Of a DNA stretch of 11,897 nucleotides, positions 6,121 through 11,897 are shown piece after piece. Position numbers and translations under genes: made by a program. The notes below the pieces were generated by a model. It was given only the letters and a program-made list of their open reading frames with translations, made no database searches and had not been told where the DNA came from. Where the stretch lies: NCBI GenBank assembly GCA_035530195.1, contig DATKVG010000080.1, forward strand, positions 1 to 11,897. Reading direction: 5' to 3'. The number at the start of each line of letters is the position of its first letter. The stretch's first letter is position 1. The stretch is from JAPLKX01 sp035530195 (GTDB taxonomy: Bacteria > Hydrogenedentota > Hydrogenedentia > Hydrogenedentales > SLHB01).

Positions 6121-6382
6121 CTTCTTCAAATAGATCCGGGTAGAGTCGACGTGCGCATTCGGGGCATAAACCGTGGCTGAATATGGCCTCGGAGTGCTCG
6201 TCGAGGTACTGCTCAAGCTGCCGCCGGTATCCCCCGTCGTTGCGTATCCTCTTGCAGAACAAGCAGATAGGCAAAAAACCGCTTAGCCACTTGATGGTGT
6301 CCGGCCCGGATCTATCCGGCGGCAAGAGGCGGTGTGGCTTACGAGAAGCGTCTGAGTCCCGACCGGGGCTGAAGGGACCCAA
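6101..6382 (-). CDS. small stand-alone cysteine tail module, possibly a gene remnant
   Basis: The frame from about residue 32 to the end matches a tail I recognise at the C termini of PAS/GAF-type signalling proteins and response regulators. It has FLPICLFCKRIRNDGGY, then about 20 residues, then EAIFSHGLCPECARRLYP. Two CxxC pairs (C40/C43 and C73/C76, counted from the TTG at 6382) could bind a metal. In that family the module follows large sensor domains, and here they are absent. No ATG or GTG start exists. The only in-frame starts are TTG codons at 6382 (inside the terminator tail), 6325 and 6274, none with a clear Shine-Dalgarno sequence. A TGA at 6407-6409 bounds the frame upstream. The module itself is undamaged. 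It is either a small regulator with a TTG start or the last piece of a deleted gene, and it ends about 50 bp before the kinase gene. Confidence 0.5.
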   Translation of the reverse strand: MGPFSPGRDSDASRKPHRLLPPDRSGPDTIKWLSGFLPICLFCKRIRNDGGYRRQLEQYLDEHSEAIFSHGLCPECARRLYPDLFEEEDIFDI

Positions 6383-6424
6383 AACAAAGGCGGGACACGG
6401 TGGCTCTCACGCCGTCCCGCCTTT
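6381..6424 (-). terminator. intrinsic terminator of the ferredoxin gene
   Basis: Read on the minus strand, AAAGGCGGGAC (6424-6414) pairs perfectly with GTCCCGCCTTT (6396-6386), an 11-bp stem with a 17-nt loop. TTTGTTTT continues from the stem as the T-tract. It begins 16 nt after the ferredoxin stop codon. Confidence 0.8.
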
Positions 6425-6439
6425 GCAAAAAGAACCTCG

Positions 6440-6628
6440 CTATTCCTCGATCGAAATGGCGTCGGTCGGGCAGGCTTCCACGGCTTCCCGGCAGGCCGAT
6501 TCGGCCCCGGCCGGCACTTTATCCACGATGACTACCGCAACGTCGCCTTCCAACTGAAAGACTTCCGGGCAAATCTCCGCGCAAGGACCGCAGCCGCCGC
6601 ACAAATCCGGATCCACCTTTGCCTTCAT
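6440..6628 (-). CDS. small single-cluster 4Fe-4S ferredoxin
   Basis: A 62-residue soluble acidic electron carrier. The cluster motif CGGCGPC gives C10, C13 and C16, and the fourth ligand is C53 in ACPTDAI. C20 and C46 lie where Desulfovibrio gigas-type ferredoxins have a disulfide. So this is one [4Fe-4S] cluster in a fold that has lost the second. The ATG at 6628 is chosen because a near-perfect AGGAGGT lies 7 nt upstream; the longer frame to 6712 has no ferredoxin-like sequence. Its own promoter and terminator make it a single-gene unit. No redox partner is adjacent. The transhydrogenase lies nearby, but nothing shown links the two. Confidence 0.92.
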   Translation of the reverse strand: MKAKVDPDLCGGCGPCAEICPEVFQLEGDVAVVIVDKVPAGAESACREAVEACPTDAISIEE

Positions 6629-6728
6629 ACGTTTACCTCCTGGGAAATGAGTACCAAACGCCCCGACCAATCCCTGCACATGCCGTTGTCGGCCTATGCC
6701 TGGGCCGGCCAAAACTGACAGTATATCT

Positions 6729-6758
6729 ATTTTACAGGTTTCCGGTTCACGAAAACAA
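6729..6758 (-). promoter_or_regulatory. candidate ferredoxin promoter
   Basis: On the minus strand TTGTTT (6758-6753) is separated by 18 nt from TAAAAT (6734-6729). Transcription would begin near 6722, giving a leader of about 94 nt before the ATG at 6628. A nearby TATACT has no matching -35 at suitable spacing. Confidence 0.45.
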
Positions 6759-6818
6759 GGCGCGTTGACCCAAAATCCGCACGTAAGGCTCTCTCACCTC
6801 GAAGCGAGTCCTTGATTG

Positions 6819-6836
6819 GGCCTGCAATGGCAGGCC
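6819..6836. other. intergenic hairpin
   Basis: GGCCTGC (6819-6825), loop AATG and GCAGGCC (6830-6836) form a perfect 7-bp stem. No T-run follows on either strand, so it is not a typical terminator. The rest of 6760-6900 shows nothing else I can support. Confidence 0.4.
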
Positions 6837-6901
6837 ATTCCACCATCCTGGGGTTTTGCTGTGAACACCGTGGGTCTCTTGATGCGACGTAGCGAGAGGA
6901 C

Positions 6902-6989
6902 AAGCGGCAAGATGCCGCTTCTACACGGGCTGCAAAAGTAGATGCCGCTTCTACACGGGCTGCAAAAGTAGACGCGGCATCTTGCCGCG
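6902..6989. repeat. compound intergenic element: 30-bp tandem duplication between two complementary hairpins
   Basis: AAGCGGCA (6902-6909), AGA and TGCCGCTT (6913-6920) form a perfect 8-bp hairpin. CGCGGCA (6973-6979), TCT and TGCCGCG (6983-6989) form a 7-bp hairpin. Their 15-base cores (6904-6918 and 6974-6988) are exact reverse complements. Between and overlapping them is an exact tandem duplication, 6911-6940 and 6941-6970. The whole resembles a small palindromic mobile-type unit that has partly duplicated. Confidence 0.7.
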
Positions 6990-7029
6990 TTTCTTACGTA
7001 CGGATCTGGGTTGCCCGGCGGCGGCCTGC

Positions 7030-7042
7030 TACAATGGTGGGA
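7030..7042 (+). promoter_or_regulatory. -10-like element compatible with a leaderless transcript
   Basis: TACAAT (7030-7035), a five-of-six match to the -10, ends six bases before the ATG at 7042. The natural transcription start is therefore at or next to the start codon. No convincing -35 with 16-18 nt spacing is present and no purine-rich Shine-Dalgarno fits, apart from a weak GGTGGG touching the ATG. Confidence 0.4.
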
Positions 7043-7416
7043 TGAAGAAGTTCATCGACCCCAAGCTGGCCCCTGGAAAACTGGCGCACAACCCCTTCGC
7101 CGCGCTAGCGGGCGCTGTCCCCGAACACCTGCCTCAACACCAAACTGCTCCGGAAACGCCGACGCCGGCCGCGCCGCCATGCGCCTGGGCGGTCGGCAAG
7201 ACCCGAAAAGGCGGCTTCGCCATATCGCTCGAACGCCGCGCCAAGGGTAAACAGGTCACGGTTTTGCGCAATGTTTCAGGCGACGCGGAGGCGCTGCTTC
7301 GCGAGTTGAAGAAGCGGTGCGGGGCCGGCGGCGTGGTTCGCGAGGAAGCCATCGAACTGCAGGGGGATCATCAGGCCGCCGTGCTTGAATTCCTAAAGCG
7401 TTTGCCGAATCGCTGA
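7042..7416 (+). CDS. yciH: SUI1/YciH-family (eIF1-like) translation factor
   Basis: The protein has 124 residues. Residues ~50-124 form a SUI1 domain: basic strand SLERRAKGKQVTVLRNV, helix AEALLRELKKRCGAGG, then EEAIELQGDHQAAVLEFL. This matches E. coli YciH, including the KKxCGxGG turn and the IE-QGD strand. The family is the bacterial relative of eIF1 and binds the ribosome near the decoding site; its bacterial role is poorly defined. Residues 1-~48 form a Pro/Ala-rich, probably flexible N-terminal extension. The ATG at 7042 is preferred because the longer frame upstream runs into the repeat element. A -10-like box six bases upstream suggests a leaderless message. The gene stands alone, 95 bp before the next gene. 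Confidence 0.85.
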   Translation: MKKFIDPKLAPGKLAHNPFAALAGAVPEHLPQHQTAPETPTPAAPPCAWAVGKTRKGGFAISLERRAKGKQVTVLRNVSGDAEALLRELKKRCGAGGVVREEAIELQGDHQAAVLEFLKRLPNR

Positions 7417-7444
7417 GGATTGATGAGGCGCGAGCCCATCGCGT

Positions 7445-7474
7445 TTGCTTCCCGCGGCGGCGGCTGCATAAAAT
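7445..7474 (+). promoter_or_regulatory. candidate promoter of the Gfo/Idh/MocA gene
   Basis: TTGCTT (7445-7450), 18 nt and TAAAAT (7469-7474) make a plausible sigma70-type promoter. The transcript would start near 7481, about 31 nt before the ATG at 7512, and would include the AGGAGA ribosome site. It may drive the genes through 10557. Confidence 0.5.
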
Positions 7475-7511
7475 AGCCAATCAGACGGTCCGTTTCAGGA
7501 GATGCAAGAGA

Positions 7512-8543
7512 ATGACCAGGAAAATGCGCGTGGGCATGATTGGTTGCGGGCAGATTGCCAAGGTGCTTCACGTCCCGGATTATGCATGTTGCCCGGAAGC
7601 CGAGCTCGTTGCCCTAAGCGACCTCATCCCAGAGAAAGCCCGTGCGCTCGCCGATAAATGGGCCCCCGGTGCGGCCATCTATACCGACTACAAAAAAATG
7701 CTGCGGGAAGCGCGGCTCGAGGCCGTTACCGTGGCGGCGCCCAACTATCTTCATGCGCAGATCACAATCGACGCGCTTAAGGCCGGCTGCCATGTCAACG
7801 TCGAGAAACCGATGGCGACGAGTTCCGCCGAAGCCCGGAAAATGATCGACGCCGCCCGGAAAGCCGGCAAACTGCTTAACGTCGACCAGAGCCAGCGCCT
7901 GTTTCCCCCCCACGTCAAAGCCAAGGAAGTCATCGACAGCGGCATCCTGGGCCGGATCATCCACGTCACCGCTATGTTCGGCCACGAAGGGCCCGAATAC
8001 TGGAGCCCCACCGGCAAATGGTTCTTCCGCAAGAAGGAGGCGCGGTTTGGCGCGATGGCCGACCTCGGTGTGCACAAAGCCGACCTGATCCGCTACCTCA
8101 CCGGCAAGGAAGTGGCCGAAATCAACGGGTTTTTCGCGCGGCTCGAGAAGAAGAACACCGATGTCGAAGACAATTTCGTGGCCTGCCTGAAATTCACCGA
8201 CGGGACGATTGGCACGCTGGCCGCGTCGTGGACCGTCAAGGGCATGGAGGCCAATTACACGATCCTCCACTGTGAGAACGGCACGCTGCGCATTGGCGAA
8301 ATCCCGGGAAAGCCCCTCGTGGCCGAGTTGGTGAAACCGCAGTGCCGGATCAAGTTCGACGTGCCGGAGCCTGTCACCAACTACGCCGATTCCTGGGGGC
8401 TGGACGTAAGCGGCGCGTTTGTCCGGGCCGCCATGGGGCTCGAACCGCCCTACTGCCCCGGCGAAGAAGGCAAGAAATCGCTCGAGATCATCCTGGCCGC
8501 CGAAAAGGCCGCGCGCACAGGGCGCACTGTGAAACTCACGTAG
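7512..8543 (+). CDS. Gfo/Idh/MocA-family NAD(P)-dependent oxidoreductase
   Basis: The protein has 343 residues, the usual length for the family. The N-terminal Rossmann fold begins RVGMIGCGQIAKVLH with the GxGxxA nucleotide motif. The family EKP motif is present as NVEKPMATS. The C-terminal alpha/beta domain carries ADLGVHKADLIRYL, whose Asp and His occupy the usual catalytic and substrate positions. There is no signal peptide, so it acts in the cytoplasm. Such enzymes oxidise or reduce sugars, inositols or their derivatives; the substrate cannot be read from sequence. The ATG at 7512 has AGGAGA 9 nt upstream; a second ATG at 7524 is less well placed. aroB starts 59 bp after it on the same strand, so co-transcription is possible. 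Confidence 0.93.
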   Translation: MTRKMRVGMIGCGQIAKVLHVPDYACCPEAELVALSDLIPEKARALADKWAPGAAIYTDYKKMLREARLEAVTVAAPNYLHAQITIDALKAGCHVNVEKPMATSSAEARKMIDAARKAGKLLNVDQSQRLFPPHVKAKEVIDSGILGRIIHVTAMFGHEGPEYWSPTGKWFFRKKEARFGAMADLGVHKADLIRYLTGKEVAEINGFFARLEKKNTDVEDNFVACLKFTDGTIGTLAASWTVKGMEANYTILHCENGTLRIGEIPGKPLVAELVKPQCRIKFDVPEPVTNYADSWGLDVSGAFVRAAMGLEPPYCPGEEGKKSLEIILAAEKAARTGRTVKLT

Positions 8544-8545
8544 CA

Positions 8546-8573
8546 ACGCGGCGCAACGCGGCATAACGCCGCG
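8546..8573. repeat. short GC repeat and hairpin between two genes
   Basis: AACGCGGC occurs twice in tandem with a one-base register change (8545-8552 and 8555-8562). The second copy forms a hairpin, CGCGGC (8557-8562), loop ATAAC and GCCGCG (8568-8573). No T-run follows, so it should not strongly separate aroB from the gene before it. It resembles the other GC hairpins of this window. Confidence 0.4.
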
Positions 8574-8602
8574 CCCGGCGCGCGCTGCCAAAGGACTGCG
8601 TC

Positions 8603-9721
8603 ATGCATACCGTTACCGTCGATCTCGGCGAACGGTCGTATGCCATTTACATCGGCTCCGGCATTCTGGATCGTTTGCCGGGCGTCCTGTCGCAGGCGCA
8701 CATTCGAGGTCTGCTGGCGCTGGTGACCGACAGCAACGTCGGCCCGCTCTATGCCGACCGCGTCCGCGCCCTGTTGAGTGGATACGGGGTCCAGATCTGC
8801 ACACTGCCTGCCGGCGAAGAGCGGAAACGGCTCGATCAAATCGAGTGGCTGTGCGGGCGATTTCTCGAAGGCGGGCTGGATCGGGGCAGCGCGGTTGTTG
8901 CGCTGGGCGGGGGCGTTGTGGGCGACGTGGCGGGGTTTGCCGCGGCCACGTTCATGCGTGGCATCAGATTTGTCCAGATCCCGACCACGGTGGTGGCCCA
9001 GGTCGATTCGAGCGTCGGCGGCAAAACCGGCGTCAATCATCCGCTCGGCAAGAACATCATCGGCGCGTTCCACCAGCCGTCGGCCGTCCTGATCGACATG
9101 ACGCTGCTCGAGACGCTGCCGCCCAGGGAACTTTGCTCGGGGCTTGCCGAGGTCGTCAAACACGGCATGATCGCCGATTCGGTCTTGTTCGACTACATGG
9201 ACCAAAACGCTTCCGCCATTGTGCGGGGCGACTTGGCGGCACTCGAGTGGCCCGTGGTGCGTTCTTGCGAAATCAAGGCATCCATCGTGGCGCAGGACGA
9301 ACGCGAGCAGAACCTCCGCGCAAACCTGAATTACGGCCACACGTTCGGCCATGCCATCGAGTCCGCGACCCGCTACACCCGGTTCCTCCACGGCGAGGCC
9401 GTCGCGCTCGGCATGATGTGCGCCGCGCAACTGGCGGTCGATACGGGCCTGCTCGATCCCGAGTCGGCCCAGCGCCAGCGCGACTGCCTCCGCGCGTGCG
9501 GGTTGCCGGTCACGTGGCTCGAGGGTTTTGAGTCGCCATCCGCCGTCGACGAGGCCGTTGCGCTTATGAAACACGACAAAAAAGCGCGGTCGGGGGCGCT
9601 GCGGTTTGTCCTGCCCGACCGGATCGGCCACGTCATCCAGCGGGCGGATATTTCACGGGAACAGGTCCGGAAGGCGTTCGAGGCCCTCCGGCAAATGCCC
9701 GCGCGCGAGCGCGCGACATAA
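8603..9721 (+). CDS. aroB: 3-dehydroquinate synthase (AroB)
   Basis: The enzyme converts DAHP to 3-dehydroquinate, the second step of the shikimate pathway, using NAD and a divalent metal. It has 372 residues, the family length. The NAD-binding segment ALGGGVVGDVAGFAA is followed by IPTTVVAQVDSSVGGKTGVN and the Lys/Asn-rich GKNIIGAFHQP. The metal ligands are Glu in GLAEVVKHG, His in NYGHTFGHAIE and His in HGEAVALG. All the key motifs are intact. The ATG at 8603 has AAAGGA 8 nt upstream. The next gene begins 11 bp after the stop, so the two are probably one transcription unit. No other shikimate gene is in the window. Confidence 0.97.
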   Translation: MHTVTVDLGERSYAIYIGSGILDRLPGVLSQAHIRGLLALVTDSNVGPLYADRVRALLSGYGVQICTLPAGEERKRLDQIEWLCGRFLEGGLDRGSAVVALGGGVVGDVAGFAAATFMRGIRFVQIPTTVVAQVDSSVGGKTGVNHPLGKNIIGAFHQPSAVLIDMTLLETLPPRELCSGLAEVVKHGMIADSVLFDYMDQNASAIVRGDLAALEWPVVRSCEIKASIVAQDEREQNLRANLNYGHTFGHAIESATRYTRFLHGEAVALGMMCAAQLAVDTGLLDPESAQRQRDCLRACGLPVTWLEGFESPSAVDEAVALMKHDKKARSGALRFVLPDRIGHVIQRADISREQVRKAFEALRQMPARERAT

Positions 9722-9732
9722 GGAAGAACGCC

Positions 9733-10557
9733 ATGCCATTTGGGGGCGAAAACGCGGAAAGCTATTATGATGAGGGCCTCACGGCCGTCATGAAAGGCGA
9801 CGTCAAAGCGGCGATCGAGTTTTTCACGCACGCGATCAAGCTGGATTCGTCGTTCATCATGGCCTACCACCAGCTCGGCAGGTGTTTTCTCCGGATCGGC
9901 CAGACCGACCGGGCCGTCCACGTGCTCCAGCAGGTCCTTGCGCGGAAACCCAACCTGATTCCGGCGCGGATCGATCTCGGCTACGCCCTGCTCCAGCACG
10001 GCAACATCCCCGAGGCGCGCGCCCAGTTCAGCCAAGTCGTCCAGGTTCAGGCCGACAGCAGCAAGGGGCATCTCGGGCTGGCCCACGTCGAGTTTCAACT
10101 CGGCAACTGGTCCCAGGCCACCGCGCTCGCGCAAGCCGCACGAAGCCTCGGCAGCGCCGGTTTCGCCGTACTGTTCCTGCTGGGAAAAGCCGCCAAACTG
10201 GACGGCGACCACCCGCTTTCCGACTCCGCGCTCAAAGAGGCGCTCGCCCAGATCGAGAAGCCCATTGAACTGAATCCCGACGCACCGGAAGGCCACTACC
10301 TTCGCGGCGAAATCGCGTTTGTCCAGGAACGGTACTTCGAAGCCCTCGACAGTTACCGGGCCGCCGAATCCCGGACCGCGGCCGACGCCAGCTACTCGGC
10401 CTTCGGCGAGAACTTCACGCGGCTCGATGTGCTGGTGAAAGAAGGCCTTTGCCTCCAGCGGATGGGCGATAAGGAAGCCGCACGCGCCATCGGCGCGCGG
10501 ATCCTGCAACTGAGCCCCGGCCATAAACTCGGCCAGGCGCTCAGCGACCTAAAGTAA
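9733..10557 (+). CDS. tetratricopeptide-repeat protein
   Basis: The protein has 274 residues, no signal peptide and no membrane segment. At least four TPR units follow one another at about 8-41, 42-75, 76-109 and 110-143, with the usual small/aromatic pattern (YYDEGLTAVMKGDVKAAIEFF; AYHQLGRCFLRIGQTDRA). A fifth covers about 201-234 (GHYLRGEIAFVQERYFEAL), and a degenerate sixth may lie near the C terminus (KEGLCLQRMGDKEAARAIG). TPR arrays bind other proteins, but no partner is indicated. AGGA lies about 8 nt before the ATG. It starts 11 bp after aroB, which suggests co-transcription rather than a role in the shikimate pathway. Confidence 0.88.
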   Translation: MPFGGENAESYYDEGLTAVMKGDVKAAIEFFTHAIKLDSSFIMAYHQLGRCFLRIGQTDRAVHVLQQVLARKPNLIPARIDLGYALLQHGNIPEARAQFSQVVQVQADSSKGHLGLAHVEFQLGNWSQATALAQAARSLGSAGFAVLFLLGKAAKLDGDHPLSDSALKEALAQIEKPIELNPDAPEGHYLRGEIAFVQERYFEALDSYRAAESRTAADASYSAFGENFTRLDVLVKEGLCLQRMGDKEAARAIGARILQLSPGHKLGQALSDLK

Positions 10558-10576
10558 TTGTCTTGCCGTTTACAAG

Positions 10577-10604
10577 TTGTAATTTGTAATTCGTAATTTA
10601 TAAT
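10577..10604 (+). promoter_or_regulatory. promoter-like signal built from a heptanucleotide repeat
   Basis: TTGTAA (10577-10582), 16 nt and a perfect TATAAT (10599-10604) are both supplied by the repeat array at 10579-10613. Transcription would start near 10611, giving a leader of about 18 nt that still holds the GGGAG ribosome site. Adding or losing one 7-bp unit between the hexamers would change the spacing from 16 to 23 or 9 and should switch the promoter off. Confidence 0.5.
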
Positions 10605-10613
10605 TTGTAATTA
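10579..10613. repeat. heptanucleotide tandem repeat, five units
   Basis: The six-base core GTAATT recurs at 10579, 10586, 10593 and 10607, with ATAATT at 10600, so five units follow one another at exactly 7 bp. The seventh base varies (T, C, T, T, A). The array is almost pure AT in a GC-rich region. A short palindrome TACAA-G-TTGTA (10571-10581) precedes it. Confidence 0.75.
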
Positions 10614-10628
10614 TTTTGGGAGCATGCC

Positions 10629-11297
10629 ATGAGCGACCTGAATGTGCAGCTTGTGCGGGAGTTTTTCGAACTCAACTCGTTCCGCGTCATGACCCACTGG
10701 CAGCAGGACCACATCCGAACGCGCACGCCCGAGCGCGGCCTGCAACTGTTCGTCGAGAACGCCGCACCGCCCGCCGCGCCGCCGCCGGGGTTCCTCCTGC
10801 GGGTGAACGAGGCGGCGGGCCTGAACCGGGCCGTCGTCGAGGTCCGGGCGTGGCACGCCGACCGGATGTACGTCTCGCACATCGAGGCCAACCCCGTCCT
10901 GTTTGATGTTGCCAACGAAGAATCGCTCGCGCTCGGCAAAAACTTTTTCGGGACCGACGATTTCACCACGGTGCTCGTGATCGGCGAACTGCCCGCCTCG
11001 CCCGAACCGCGAGAGAAAACGCTGGCCGCACTGCGCCAGGGCAACCTTGGCCACGTCATCGAGTTTCCCGCCATCCTGTTCGAGTTGATCGAAAAGGTAC
11101 ACCCCAACGTTTCCTACGCCTCTTCCGTCACCCTGCAAATGCTGAGGCTGTTGAAACGCTACGATTTCATCCGGTACCAGCAACTCGAACTGCCCTTCCC
11201 CACCGAGGCGCCTGTGGGCTCATCCGGCCCTCCAATGCTCGCCGCCGACGCCGGCCTCGATTACGCCGGCCCCGATTACGTTATGGAATTGGACTGA
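10629..11297 (+). CDS. conserved-looking protein of unknown function, 222 residues
   Basis: I do not recognise a named family. The protein is soluble, with no signal peptide or membrane segment. It begins with an amphipathic helix (VQLVREFFELNSFRV). A central alpha/beta region follows (NRAVVEVRAWHA, FTTVLVIGELP), then a helical part (VIEFPAILFELIEKVHPN, VTLQMLRLLKRYDFIRYQQ) and a Pro/Gly-rich tail. The opening resembles that of some PD-(D/E)XK nuclease-like proteins, but I cannot find a complete D...ExK set, so this is only a hint. The ATG at 10629 has GGGAG (10618-10622) 6 nt upstream. The gene follows the TPR gene by 71 bp, and the gap is filled by the heptanucleotide repeat, which may give it its own promoter. 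Confidence 0.75.
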   Translation: MSDLNVQLVREFFELNSFRVMTHWQQDHIRTRTPERGLQLFVENAAPPAAPPPGFLLRVNEAAGLNRAVVEVRAWHADRMYVSHIEANPVLFDVANEESLALGKNFFGTDDFTTVLVIGELPASPEPREKTLAALRQGNLGHVIEFPAILFELIEKVHPNVSYASSVTLQMLRLLKRYDFIRYQQLELPFPTEAPVGSSGPPMLAADAGLDYAGPDYVMELD

Positions 11298-11311
11298 CAC
11301 CCCCCCGCAAG

Positions 11312-11344
11312 AAAACAAAGGCGCGCACATGTCCGTGCGCGCCT
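11312..11344 (-). terminator. intrinsic terminator between convergent genes
   Basis: AGGCGCGCAC (11319-11328), loop ATGTCC and GTGCGCGCCT (11335-11344) form a perfect 10-bp stem. On the minus strand it is followed by TTTGTTTTC, a good T-tract, so it terminates the gene that stops at 11366. On the plus strand no T-run follows, though the stem may still protect the 3' end of the message from 10629. Confidence 0.82.
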
Positions 11345-11365
11345 CAGTAAATCAACGAGCCGATT

Positions 11366-11897
11366 CTAGAACATCGTTTCGTACACCCAACCGAACAGTT
11401 CCGCCCAGTAAGGAATGCACGGGAACCGGTCCTGGCTCGGGTACTTCACAAACTCGACGTGCCCATCCATATACAGCACGTTGCACCCGCCCGGCACGTG
11501 GTTCATGGGAGCCAGGCCGCCCGGCTCCTTCGCGTTGATCATGTCCCACAGGACAAAAAGCTCGCTTTGCGCCATCGCGCTCGCGGCCGGGTTGTTAATG
11601 TCCGTAATCATGAACCGCTCAACCCCTTCGCGCATCCGATAGATGGAATTGCCGCCGCCATTGCCGGTGCCCGGATCCACCGGCAGGTCATTGTCCAGAC
11701 CTCGAGCTTCATCGTCATCAGCGACGCCGTCCAAGTACGGCTGAAGAGTCAAAAATGCAGAGATGACTTGCCGGGGAACGTCGTTACCGCTCGGCCACGA
11801 CATGGGATCATCCGTTGCCTTCGCTTTGTCCAGCACATAGCCAAAGTACATGTACGACGTGTCGCCATGAGACATGAAGCCTTCGTACGGGCACTCG
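11366..11897 (-). CDS. DUF1559-type pseudopilin-like protein with H-X-DG tail (5' part outside the window)
   Basis: The frame is open to the window edge, so the N-terminal prepilin signal and most of the protein are missing; about 177 residues are visible. The C-terminal segment NHVPGGCNVLYMDGHVEFVKYP is the signature of the large H-X9-DG / DUF1559 group. That group is abundant in Planctomycetes, Lentisphaerae and related phyla. In this copy ten residues, not nine, separate His from Asp-Gly. ECPYEGF just before an internal Met (ATG at 11875) is coding continuation, so that Met is not the start. The function is unsettled: these proteins resemble type II secretion or type IV pilus pseudopilins and are probably exported. 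The terminator at 11312-11344 follows the stop codon. Confidence 0.8.
   Translation of the reverse strand, partial: ECPYEGFMSHGDTSYMYFGYVLDKAKATDDPMSWPSGNDVPRQVISAFLTLQPYLDGVADDDEARGLDNDLPVDPGTGNGGGNSIYRMREGVERFMITDINNPAASAMAQSELFVLWDMINAKEPGGLAPMNHVPGGCNVLYMDGHVEFVKYPSQDRFPCIPYWAELFGWVYETMF

Noticed and set aside
6629..6712. 28-residue N-terminal extension of the ferredoxin
   Set aside because: The AGGAGGT at the right distance from the ATG at 6628 fixes the shorter start, and the extension does not resemble ferredoxin or a signal peptide.
6902..6989. CRISPR array
   Set aside because: The repeat is a direct 30-bp tandem duplication with no spacers, only two copies and no cas genes.
8845..9531. 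228-residue plus-strand frame inside aroB
   Set aside because: Arg-rich alternative frame of aroB with no independent start signal.
7614..9631. Long minus-strand frames opposite the oxidoreductase and aroB
   Set aside because: Antisense shadows caused by high GC at third codon positions; no motifs and no ribosome sites.

Overview
The window looks like a chromosomal piece of a GC-rich bacterium from the Planctomycetes / Verrucomicrobia / Hydrogenedentes part of the tree. That is an inference. It rests on a pseudopilin-like protein ending in a variant of the H-X9-DG tail, a Gfo/Idh/MocA oxidoreductase, and GC-hairpin intergenic repeats. No rRNA, tRNA, transposase, CRISPR array or phage gene was seen.

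Layout. 1-618 has no convincing gene and holds two perfect spaced inverted repeats and a pair of GC hairpins. 619-1777 is a strong promoter with an operator-like cluster, followed by a TetR-family regulator fused to a complete Rnk (GreA/GreB C-terminal-like) domain. 1857-4841 is a three-gene proton-translocating transhydrogenase set, pntAA-pntAB-pntB. On the minus strand follow an orphan receiver-histidine kinase (4920-6050), a stand-alone cysteine tail module (6101-6382) and a small 4Fe-4S ferredoxin (6440-6628) with its terminator. 6713-7041 is intergenic and holds a 30-bp tandem duplication between two complementary hairpins. On the plus strand then come a SUI1/YciH protein (7042-7416), a Gfo/Idh/MocA oxidoreductase (7512-8543), aroB (8603-9721), a TPR protein (9733-10557) and an unknown 222-residue protein (10629-11297), the last preceded by a heptanucleotide repeat that contains a promoter-like signal. 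A terminator separates it from the 3' part of a minus-strand DUF1559/pseudopilin-like gene that leaves the window.

How the genes may work together. The regulator lies 79 bp upstream of pntAA on the same strand, so it probably controls itself and the transhydrogenase. It joins a DNA-binding domain to a domain whose relatives bind RNA polymerase, so it could act on polymerase directly at one promoter. The PntB NADP(H) domain lacks the Lys-Arg-Ser segment that grips the NADP 2'-phosphate in the E. coli enzyme, so the nucleotide chemistry of this transhydrogenase may also differ. The TetR-Rnk plus divergent Pnt set is the best candidate here for an undescribed system. The rest is mostly ordinary housekeeping and signalling content.
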